Of a DNA stretch of 64,000 nucleotides, positions 15,078 through 22,083 are shown one piece after another. Under the pieces are notes generated by a model. The model saw nothing but the letters and a program-made list of their open reading frames with translations. It was not told the DNA's origin and searched no databases. The first letter of the stretch is position 1, and every line of letters starts with the position of its first letter. Origin of the DNA: Chitinophagaceae bacterium UBA4411 (lineage in GTDB: Bacteria; Bacteroidota; Bacteroidia; Chitinophagales; Chitinophagaceae); contig DGQP01000002.1 in assembly GCA_002400415.1 (NCBI GenBank), positions 434,001-498,000 on the forward strand. The letters are read 5' to 3'. Made by a program: the position numbers and the translations under genes.

Positions 15078-17659
15078 ACAGTGGTTTTTTTTCGTTCATT
15101 AATCAGCAGCTGGTGCAGGTCTTCAATCGTCTTGTGTACCAAATTTCCAAAGAACATGGTTTGTGAACGGGAAGGCACAAAACCGTATTTGCGGAATACC
15201 ATGTATTGCCGCGGGCATTTCCGGTAATTGAGATAGTCACCGGTATAAGAATAGTTCTTGCCCAGGTCTTCCTGGTCAAGAACTGCTTCAGGTATTGCTG
15301 ACCAATTTGTTTCCTGTATAGTGGTGAATTTTGTATCTGCAAACAACTCCCGGAAAGCATCATGCGCAGCTGCGGGTCCTTTGTATCTCGGCAATACCAA
15401 TAAATTTTTTGCACGGGAAAGCCCAACATAAAACATCCGCATATTATCAAACTCACTGATGCGATCAAGCGGTTCGCCTTCTTTTTTGCTAATGTGCCGG
15501 ATAATCTCTTCCACTTTGGAAGCTTCCCGGTCTTTTCGGAACAAGCCGCCCATCACCACTACCGGGAATTCCAGGCCTTTTGACTGGTGAATCGTGAGAA
15601 AAGGAACCCTTCCTTTGGGAAAAGGATCTTCGGCATTTTCATACTCTGATTCGCCCAGGCGGAATAGTGCATAGGTATAAGAAGCGAAGAAAATACGTAC
15701 AAACTTATCTTCATATAAAAGCGGGGCGGTTAGAATGGCAACATACTCTTCCATGAAGCGGGAAAGGTATTGGGTGATGAGTCCCAGGTTGCAAACAGGG
15801 CCTTCATCCAACCCGGTTTCTGCAAGACGATACATATCCCTGAAATAACGAAAGCCATTGAGTTGATAGAACAAATCAAGAATACTCCAGTCCAGCGCCG
15901 TTACCCTGCGCAATACATACTCTAAGGAAAACGGTTTCTTTTCTTTTTGCTTTATTTGCAATGATTTCCGAAAGAAATGATTATTAAGGTTTTTCTTAGC
16001 CCGTAATGAGATAGAAGGGTTTTTTGCCATTTCGTCAATCATAGCCGGTAAGGCAGGAGTTTTCACATCCCACTTCCGCCGGCTGGCGAGCTTTAATAAT
16101 ATTTCATAGTCGCCAACAACTGTTTCAATTTCCTGCTTCCTGTCATTGATATATTCTTTCAATAAAGAATCAGATTCAATTAACTGGTCTGCATATTCAA
16201 TGCAATCTTTTATCCAGCGATTAAAATCCTGCAGGCCAAAACTCATTTCATCATATTTTGGCCTTCCGAAAATTTTCAGCAGTAAGCCCCAGATGGCTTT
16301 TGATTCATTCACCTCCAGAAAACGTCCGGCTCTTGGTGCATATACCGGGACACCTAAACTTTCAAATGCTTCGAGGAACCCGGTTACCCTTGCACTGTTC
16401 TTCATCGCCGGGAATAAAAAAGCCACCTGGTTATAATCCTGCACTTTTCCTTCTGCCTTCAGTTTCTTTACATAAGCGGCGATTTCTTTGTAAACATTGG
16501 GGGCTTTATCTTTTTCAGATACAATTACCGAAAGCAGCGCATCCCTGCTATTAGCTTTGATAACTTTATCGGCCACCCGGTAATAACCTTTTCCACCTTC
16601 CTTTTTCCAGTCACACTTATCAATAAAATGTTTGTAAATATCCACGATATGCTTGCGGCTGCGGTAGTTAATATCTAAATCATATCGCCTGGGTGAAGAC
16701 TTTAAATAGTCTTTGCAACGCTGAGGAAACTCTACCAGGTTTTCTACGGTAGCACCACGAAACCGGTAAAGCGCCTGGTCATCGTCTCCCACAACACAGA
16801 TATTTTTTTTACCTGCCGCTAATTGAAAGAATATCTTTTCCTGGATGGGATTGGTGTCCTGGTATTCATCAATTATTACATGACTGAAAACACCGGAGCT
16901 CCCGGGGTATTCCAGCAAGGCATTGTAAGCGGCTTGTTGCAATAACGAAAAATCCACTTCCTGCAATTCAGGAGAGATAATTAATGATTGCCGGTAGTGC
17001 CGGTACATTTTCAGCAGTTGCTTCAGCAGGGGGTCTTTTGTCTGCACTTTTGCCGCATCAATATTTTCCTCGGAGAAACGATTGAATACTTTGATCACAT
17101 TTTGCACAGCACTGTGCCGTGAGGCTATGTTTTTCCCTTCCAGGTATTGATTGATACTCCGCTGCGCATCTTCTTCATCCGCAAATTCCGCAGATTCCAC
17201 TATCTCTTTCCAGTACCTTTTATTATAGATTTTTAAATATTGGGCCAGTTCATCCCTTAAAACGGGAGGTTGCCTTCTTACCCTTTCCTTTGAAAAATCC
17301 CGTTCCAGTAAAATACGCTGGCAGTTTGAATGAACTGTCCCCAAAAACATTTTTGATAAATCAAAGGAACGGTTGGTTTCATTTTTAACAGAAGAAAGCA
17401 ATATTTGTAATCCTTCCTTTAATTGCAAGGCCGCTTTCTCCGTAAAAGTGCTAAGGAAAATTTCTTCCGGTTTTACATTATGAAAAACCAGCAGGTTCAG
17501 CGTACGCCACAACAAAACCCTTGTTTTACCTGAACCCGGTCCGGCCGTAAGAAATAAAGGTCCATCCACATGCAAAATAGCCTCCCGCTGATTATTATTG
17601 GGCTTGAAGTTTTGCTGTTTCCAGAGTCTCTCTATATCAGTTTTTGAAGTAATCAGCAT
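15074..17659 (-). CDS. UvrD/Rep-like superfamily 1 DNA helicase with start of a nuclease domain
   Basis: The 861-residue protein is a 3'-5' type SF1A helicase. Motif Ia/Walker A is AGPGSGKT at residues 39-46, Walker B is IIDEYQDTN near residue 265, followed by VVGDDDQALYRFRGA (motif III), LTIHQSKGLEFPVV (motif V) and MFYVGLSRAKNLL (motif VI). The last 60 residues begin a RecB-type nuclease domain (YTGDYLNYRKCPRQY with Cys815, and FGNLVHKTIEDL with His842) and then stop abruptly. The rest of that domain is in the next ORF, one frame back. It is the first gene of the defence operon. Roles could include degrading foreign DNA or repairing ends produced by restriction. Confidence 0.93.
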   Translation of the reverse strand: MLITSKTDIERLWKQQNFKPNNNQREAILHVDGPLFLTAGPGSGKTRVLLWRTLNLLVFHNVKPEEIFLSTFTEKAALQLKEGLQILLSSVKNETNRSFDLSKMFLGTVHSNCQRILLERDFSKERVRRQPPVLRDELAQYLKIYNKRYWKEIVESAEFADEEDAQRSINQYLEGKNIASRHSAVQNVIKVFNRFSEENIDAAKVQTKDPLLKQLLKMYRHYRQSLIISPELQEVDFSLLQQAAYNALLEYPGSSGVFSHVIIDEYQDTNPIQEKIFFQLAAGKKNICVVGDDDQALYRFRGATVENLVEFPQRCKDYLKSSPRRYDLDINYRSRKHIVDIYKHFIDKCDWKKEGGKGYYRVADKVIKANSRDALLSVIVSEKDKAPNVYKEIAAYVKKLKAEGKVQDYNQVAFLFPAMKNSARVTGFLEAFESLGVPVYAPRAGRFLEVNESKAIWGLLLKIFGRPKYDEMSFGLQDFNRWIKDCIEYADQLIESDSLLKEYINDRKQEIETVVGDYEILLKLASRRKWDVKTPALPAMIDEMAKNPSISLRAKKNLNNHFFRKSLQIKQKEKKPFSLEYVLRRVTALDWSILDLFYQLNGFRYFRDMYRLAETGLDEGPVCNLGLITQYLSRFMEEYVAILTAPLLYEDKFVRIFFASYTYALFRLGESEYENAEDPFPKGRVPFLTIHQSKGLEFPVVVMGGLFRKDREASKVEEIIRHISKKEGEPLDRISEFDNMRMFYVGLSRAKNLLVLPRYKGPAAAHDAFRELFADTKFTTIQETNWSAIPEAVLDQEDLGKNYSYTGDYLNYRKCPRQYMVFRKYGFVPSRSQTMFFGNLVHKTIEDLHQLLINERKKTTV
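15085..15092 (-). promoter_or_regulatory. putative -1 ribosomal frameshift site (A8 run, A AAA AAA heptamer)
   Basis: On the minus strand the helicase frame reads CGA AAA AAA ACC ACT GTA TGA. The heptamer A AAA AAA is in the X XXY YYZ register that allows simultaneous tRNA slippage of one base back, as known for dnaX-type sites. After such a slip the frame stays open through the nuclease ORF. The predicted fusion is about 1136 residues. A sequencing or assembly error in the homopolymer is the main alternative. Confidence 0.5.
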
Positions 17660-17831
17660 TTTAAATACAAAACAGGATAAGGCATATTGTGCAACCTGAG
17701 TTTATTTTATAAATATACAATTCACATTGCTCCGAATGAAAAGTTGAATACACCGGGAATAAGAAAATTTGCAGCAGGATATGTATTTGCTGATAATGCT
17801 GTTCCCAGGAATGACAAAATCCCGTCTATTA

Positions 17832-17867
17832 ATATCAGAGCCCTGCCGGTTAGCAGGGCTCTGATAT
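17832..17867 (-). terminator. 15-bp perfect hairpin
   Basis: ATATCAGAGCCCTGC pairs exactly with GCAGGGCTCTGATAT around a CGGTTA loop. It sits just downstream of the minus-strand remnant that ends at 17885, so it may be the terminator of a gene that has been lost. A T-run is not obvious. Confidence 0.45.
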
Positions 17868-17884
17868 AGCTTATGATTTAAAAA

Positions 17885-17971
17885 TTATTCTTTCGCAAAT
17901 TCAGCTCTTTTTTTCTCCCCGCTTGCTTTTAATATACCCGCTACAGGGCATTGCAGGCAATGGACACAACT
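17885..17971 (-). pseudogene. possible 3' remnant of a lost gene (28 codons, CxxCxxC)
   Basis: On the minus strand an open stretch without start codon reads SCVHCLQCPVAGILKASGEK and then KRAEFAKE before TAA; the preceding in-frame codon is a stop. It is followed by a strong hairpin. The end resembles the tail of the nearby aconitase (IRAEFAKG), but over only six residues. It may be a remnant or chance. Confidence 0.25.
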
Positions 17972-17999
17972 TTATTTTTACGTATTATAAACTGTAAAA

Positions 18000-19040
18000 A
18001 TGATGAATATGCATAACTGGGCTGCACCTGTCATAATATTGTTGCTGCTTGGCGCTGGTACAGCCGGGGCACAAAACGCCAAGATGAAGACGATTGAAGT
18101 GCCCCGTTTCGGCCTTAGTTTTAATTTTCCCAGGGAGACCGTGCAAAAAAAACTCACAGATTCCACAGCACAATATTATTTCGAAATCCTGGATACCCGG
18201 GGGAAAAATATTGGTACGGGGGAAAGTAATTTTTACCCGCAGGCTGCCAATATCAGCGAAAATGACCTGCTGGCACAGGTGAAAGCACAGGTGGCCGACA
18301 AAGGAGCAGCCGACAGTTACGAATTGCTGAGTACTGAACGAAAAATACTAAAAGGGGTGTACCAGCTGATCATTCTTAAATCGGTGTACCGGTTTAAGAA
18401 TAATAATTTCAGTATCGGTCGTGAAGATTACCTGTACCTGGGCTGTAAGGGCATTGCGCATATTATGTTTACAGTACCCAGCACTAATTGCTACGTAACT
18501 GAAGACGACAGATTTTTGCTTACCCATAATTTTTTCAAATGGTATTTTAAAAATGTACGGGACCGGAACCTGCAGATCAGCTATAACATGCCCGTGGGTG
18601 TTTTCCGCCCCGTTCCGCATGCGGATAAGAAAGGGATTGCTTTCCGGTCCTGCGTTAAAGATTATCTTACAGAAGCAGACTTGTACAAGCTGGATGCCGG
18701 TAAAGGCGGACTTGATACTGTGGCAAAAGCCTGGTTTGCTAAAGCCAAAAAAGCCGGAGCCTATAATATTAAATCCTACCAGCCGGTCGCTGTGAAGAAC
18801 AGGTATATAGCGCAATCATACAACAGCAAGATAAAAGGTATCGAGTACCTTGTGTACGAATATATATTCAAATGCGGCGACCATTATTTTGCAGCAGTAG
18901 TGAAAAGCACCTGCAGCGATATGGATGGCTGCGGAAATACTCAGTTTACGGCGGAAATAGAAAAGATGCTGGATTCTGTCACAGCAGTTGAAGAAAAGAA
19001 AAACAGTGAGGATGAAGAGTGGGATTTATGGGGTCTATGA
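18000..19040 (+). CDS. exported protein of unknown function
   Basis: The 346-residue product has a signal peptide ending near GTAGAQ. No domain is recognised. The first half (about 30-190) looks like a beta-rich domain with FGLSFNFPRE and IGREDYLYLGCKGIAHIMF segments; the second half contains four cysteines, including STCSDMDGCGN near residue 305, and an acidic C-terminal tail (EEKKNSEDEEW). It stands alone between the defence operon and aconitase, converging with the latter. Confidence 0.8.
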   Translation: MMNMHNWAAPVIILLLLGAGTAGAQNAKMKTIEVPRFGLSFNFPRETVQKKLTDSTAQYYFEILDTRGKNIGTGESNFYPQAANISENDLLAQVKAQVADKGAADSYELLSTERKILKGVYQLIILKSVYRFKNNNFSIGREDYLYLGCKGIAHIMFTVPSTNCYVTEDDRFLLTHNFFKWYFKNVRDRNLQISYNMPVGVFRPVPHADKKGIAFRSCVKDYLTEADLYKLDAGKGGLDTVAKAWFAKAKKAGAYNIKSYQPVAVKNRYIAQSYNSKIKGIEYLVYEYIFKCGDHYFAAVVKSTCSDMDGCGNTQFTAEIEKMLDSVTAVEEKKNSEDEEWDLWGL

Positions 19041-19060
19041 TCCGGACCGGAAATAAAAAT

Positions 19061-19084
19061 GCCGGCTCCTGTAATGGAACCGGC
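19061..19084. terminator. bidirectional terminator between the exported protein and aconitase
   Basis: GCCGGCTCC and GGAACCGGC pair with one mismatch around TGTAAT. Reading leftward from aconitase the stem is followed by ATTTTTATTT, and reading rightward by an A/T-rich stretch, so it can serve both convergent genes. Confidence 0.65.
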
Positions 19085-19109
19085 AATATAAAAATTGAGG
19101 GATTACCTT

Positions 19110-21380
19110 TTATCCTTTTGCAAATTCAGCCCTGATAACGTTAAGAGCACCACCGGCTTTAAACCACTCGATCTGCTGCTGGTTGTAGCTATGGTTGACG
19201 GCAATAGTTTCACTGCTGCCGTCTTTATGATTAAGGACAAGCTGCAGTTGCTTGCCGGGGGCAAAGGCGAGCAGGCCTTCCACATCAATGCTATCATCTT
19301 CAAGAATCTTATTGTAATCTTCTTTATCGGCAAAAGTGATGGCTAGCATACCCTGCTTTTTGAGATTGGTTTCGTGGATACGGGCAAATGACTTAACCAG
19401 TACCACCCTTACACCGAGGTGTCTTGGCTCCATGGCCGCATGTTCCCGGGAAGAACCTTCGCCATAGTTCTCATCGCCCACTACGATACTTCCCACACCA
19501 GCGGCTTTGTAAGCCCGTTGTGTGTTGGGCACAGTGCCATACTCACCGGTGAGCTGGTTTTTGACGCTGTCTGTTTTTTCATTGAAGAAATTAGTAGCAC
19601 CAATAAGCAGGTTGTTGCTGATATTATCGAGGTGACCGCGGAACTTTAACCAGGGACCGGCCATACTGATATGATCGGTGGTACATTTTCCTTTGGCTTT
19701 GATGAGCAGTTTTAATCCTTTGAGGTCGGTGCCTTCCCAGGCAGCAAAAGGATATAGTAATTGCAGGCGCTTGCTGTCGGATTTCACATCCACCTGTATT
19801 TTGCTGCCGTCTTCCGCAGGCGCCTGGTAACCGGCATCTTCCACAGCAAACCCTTTAACCGGTAATTCATCACCACCGGGTGCATCGAGTTTTACCTGTT
19901 CGCCTTTATCATTGGTAAGTGTATCTGTGAGCGGGTTAAAGTTCAGGTCGCCGGCAATGGCAAGGGCCGTTACTAATTCCGGCGAAGCCACAAAGGCCAT
20001 GGTGTTGGGGTTGCCATCGGCCCGTTTGGCAAAGTTGCGGTTGAAAGAATGGACGATGGTATTTTTTTCCTGCTTCTCAGCTCCCATGCGGTCCCACATA
20101 CCAATACAGGGTCCGCAGGCATTGGCGAAAACAGTGGCGCCAATTTCACCAAACACATTTAAGAAACCATCTCTTTCAATGGTATAACGAACAAGTTCAG
20201 AACCCGGCGTAATAGTGAATTCTGATTTCAGTTTTAATCCTTTTGCTTTTACCTGTTTGGCTAAACTGACTGCACGGCTGATATCTTCATAGGAAGAGTT
20301 GGTACAGGAGCCGATGAGCCCTACTTCAATTTTGGTGGGCCAGCCATTTTTGGCCGCTTCTTCTTTCATTTTAGAAATAGGCGTGGCAAGGTCGGGAGTG
20401 AAAGGCCCGTTCAGATGGGGTTCCAGTTCACTTAAGTTGATTTCGATAACCTGGTCAAAGTACTTTTCCGGGTTGGCATAGGCTTCTGCATCACCGGTTA
20501 AGTATTCTTTTATTTTATCTGCTTCGGCAGCCACTTCAGCACGGCCGGTAGCTTTGAGGTAACGGCTCATGCTTTCATCATAACCAAACGTAGACGTGGT
20601 GGCGCCGATCTCAGCACCCATATTACAGATGGTGCCCTTACCGGTGCAGCTCATGCTTTCAGCACCTTCGCCAAAGTATTCAACAATGGCATTGGTACCC
20701 CCTTTTACGGTAAGGATACCGGCCACTTTTAAGATCACATCTTTCGGCGCTGTCCAGCCATTGAGTTTGCCGGTGAGTTTAACGCCGATGAGTTTGGGCA
20801 TTAATAGTTCCCAGCTCAGACCAGCCATCACATCACAGGCATCTGCCCCACCCACACCAATGGCCACCATACCGAGACCGCCGGCATTTACGGTGTGTGA
20901 ATCGGTTCCGATCATCATACCACCCGGGAAGGCATAGTTTTCCAGTACCACCTGGTGAATGATGCCGGCGCCGGGTTTCCAGAAACCGATGCCGTATTTA
21001 TTAGATATGGAGGAAAGAAAGTTATAGACTTCTTCGTTATCGGTAACCGCTTTTGTCAGGTCGGTCTTGCCTTCTGTTTTGGCCACGATCAGGTGATCGC
21101 AATGCACAGTACTGGGCACAGCTACTTTTTTACGGCCGGTGGTATCAAACTGGAGCAGGGCCATCTGGGCGGTGGCATCCTGCATGGCCACCCTGTCAGG
21201 GGCAAAATCCACGTAGGCTTTTCCTCTTTCAAAGTCCTGGAGGGGGGTCCCGGTCCAGAGGTGGGAGTACAATATTTTTTCTGCTAAAGTGAGCGGGCGC
21301 CCCAGGGCTTTACGGGCAGCATCCACTTTGGCAGGCATTTCACTGTAGTGCTTTTTGATGAGGTCGAGATCGAAAACCAT
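19110..21380 (-). CDS. aconitate hydratase (mitochondrial-type aconitase)
   Basis: The enzyme interconverts citrate and isocitrate in the TCA cycle through a [4Fe-4S] cluster. Start at the ATG at 21380 gives 756 residues (MVFDLDLIKKHYSEMP), the usual length; the upstream start at 21437 would add a non-conserved tail coded by intergenic repeat text. Cluster cysteines are visible in GLIGSCTNSSYED and in ANACGPCIGMW. The C-terminal swivel domain shows GSSREHAAMEPRHLG, whose arginine binds substrate, and the protein ends NVIRAEFAKG. A -7 box on the minus strand lies at 21500-21507. Confidence 0.96.
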   Translation of the reverse strand: MVFDLDLIKKHYSEMPAKVDAARKALGRPLTLAEKILYSHLWTGTPLQDFERGKAYVDFAPDRVAMQDATAQMALLQFDTTGRKKVAVPSTVHCDHLIVAKTEGKTDLTKAVTDNEEVYNFLSSISNKYGIGFWKPGAGIIHQVVLENYAFPGGMMIGTDSHTVNAGGLGMVAIGVGGADACDVMAGLSWELLMPKLIGVKLTGKLNGWTAPKDVILKVAGILTVKGGTNAIVEYFGEGAESMSCTGKGTICNMGAEIGATTSTFGYDESMSRYLKATGRAEVAAEADKIKEYLTGDAEAYANPEKYFDQVIEINLSELEPHLNGPFTPDLATPISKMKEEAAKNGWPTKIEVGLIGSCTNSSYEDISRAVSLAKQVKAKGLKLKSEFTITPGSELVRYTIERDGFLNVFGEIGATVFANACGPCIGMWDRMGAEKQEKNTIVHSFNRNFAKRADGNPNTMAFVASPELVTALAIAGDLNFNPLTDTLTNDKGEQVKLDAPGGDELPVKGFAVEDAGYQAPAEDGSKIQVDVKSDSKRLQLLYPFAAWEGTDLKGLKLLIKAKGKCTTDHISMAGPWLKFRGHLDNISNNLLIGATNFFNEKTDSVKNQLTGEYGTVPNTQRAYKAAGVGSIVVGDENYGEGSSREHAAMEPRHLGVRVVLVKSFARIHETNLKKQGMLAITFADKEDYNKILEDDSIDVEGLLAFAPGKQLQLVLNHKDGSSETIAVNHSYNQQQIEWFKAGGALNVIRAEFAKG

Positions 21381-21386
21381 AGTATA

Positions 21387-21420
21387 GTTTGAAGTTTGAA
21401 GTTTACGGTTTGAAGCCGGA
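21387..21420. repeat. GTTTGAAGTTT-type intergenic repeat
   Basis: This short text upstream of aconitase recurs with small changes at 29367-29397 and 33461-33489. The shared core is GTTTGTRGTTTGAAGTTT. It is non-coding in all three places. Confidence 0.6.
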
Positions 21421-21499
21421 CCACGGACAACGGACATCAGACGACCCAGGATAACCTGTTGACTATGGTCTGTCGTCTGTGGTCTTTCTTAAAGTGCTG

Positions 21500-21507
21500 C
21501 AAAAGTA
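21500..21507 (-). promoter_or_regulatory. TACTTTTG -7 box upstream of aconitase
   Basis: The minus strand reads TACTTTTG, matching the Bacteroidota sigma-ABfr consensus TAnnTTTG. It lies about 120 bp before the aconitase start. A TTTG -33 element at the proper distance is not clear. Confidence 0.45.
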
Positions 21508-21571
21508 CGAAAATCACCCTTCTGTATAACTTGGTATTGCCGGGATTGTTCAAATTCTCTACTTTAGCTCT

Positions 21572-21793
21572 ATGAACCGCTTTAAAGATATTGTTGAATG
21601 GAATGCTTTTGGCGTTTGCACGGCCATTGGCAACCGGCTGGGCATTGCTACCAGCAAGATCCGGCAGTATTTTATGTATGCGTCCATCCTGACGATGGGC
21701 TCTCCTATTATCATCTATATGGTGCTGGCCTTTTTCCGGAATGTGCGGAAATATGTGATGGCGGCCAAGCGAAATCCCTGGTATTATCTTTAG
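21572..21793 (+). CDS. PspC-domain membrane protein
   Basis: The 73-residue product matches the small PspC domain: GVCTAIGNRLGIATSKIRQYF is the conserved GVCxGxAxxxGxxxxxVR-type block, followed by one membrane segment (residues of about 37-56) and a basic tail. PspC proteins take part in envelope stress responses in enterobacteria, while in Bacteroidota the role is not defined. The ATG lies shortly after the divergent aconitase promoter region. Confidence 0.82.
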   Translation: MNRFKDIVEWNAFGVCTAIGNRLGIATSKIRQYFMYASILTMGSPIIIYMVLAFFRNVRKYVMAAKRNPWYYL

Positions 21794-21990
21794 AAAACAG
21801 AACAAAGAGAATGGGAAATGGAGTGTAGCTCATTGAATCACGAAGCTATGTGAGACTATGTGCCTATGTGGTGAGGCTTTGTTGGAAAAATGGAATAAGG
21901 AGAATTGAAAGCGGGGAGAGAAGCAAACATGCTGGTTTTTTTATTACATAGACACAATAGATACACCGGTGCACAGAGTGTATTAAATAA

Positions 21991-22027
21991 AAAAGGCACC
22001 AACAACTTTGTGTTCCTAGTGCCTTTT
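21991..22027 (-). terminator. intrinsic terminator of the blaI-M56 operon
   Basis: AAAAGGCAC and GTGCCTTTT form a 9-bp stem. In the leftward direction, after the M56 gene, the stem is followed by TTTTATTTAATA, a proper T-rich tail. Confidence 0.7.
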
Positions 22028-22050
22028 AAAATCCATGTATATCTGCGTAA

Positions 22051-22065
22051 CCTGCCTGCGGCAGG
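22051..22065. repeat. CCTGCC/GGCAGG small palindrome
   Basis: Six-bp arms surround TGC just downstream of the M56 gene. Related palindromes are at 2147-2163 and 39912-39933. Confidence 0.5.
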
Positions 22066-22083
22066 CCGGCCAGCGACTAATAA

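Larger units (their letters stand above)
17660..17999. other. 340-bp divergent intergenic region
   Basis: This stretch lies between the helicase start (leftward) and the exported protein at 18000 (rightward), so it should hold two promoters; no clear TAnnTTTG box was found by eye. It also contains a 15-bp perfect hairpin at 17832-17867 and, just to its right on the minus strand, a 28-codon open remnant at 17885-17971. Confidence 0.5.

Noticed and set aside
17885..17910. Duplicated tail of aconitase
   Set aside because: The match RAEFAK covers only six residues and the preceding residues do not resemble aconitase. It is treated as chance or as a remnant of another gene.
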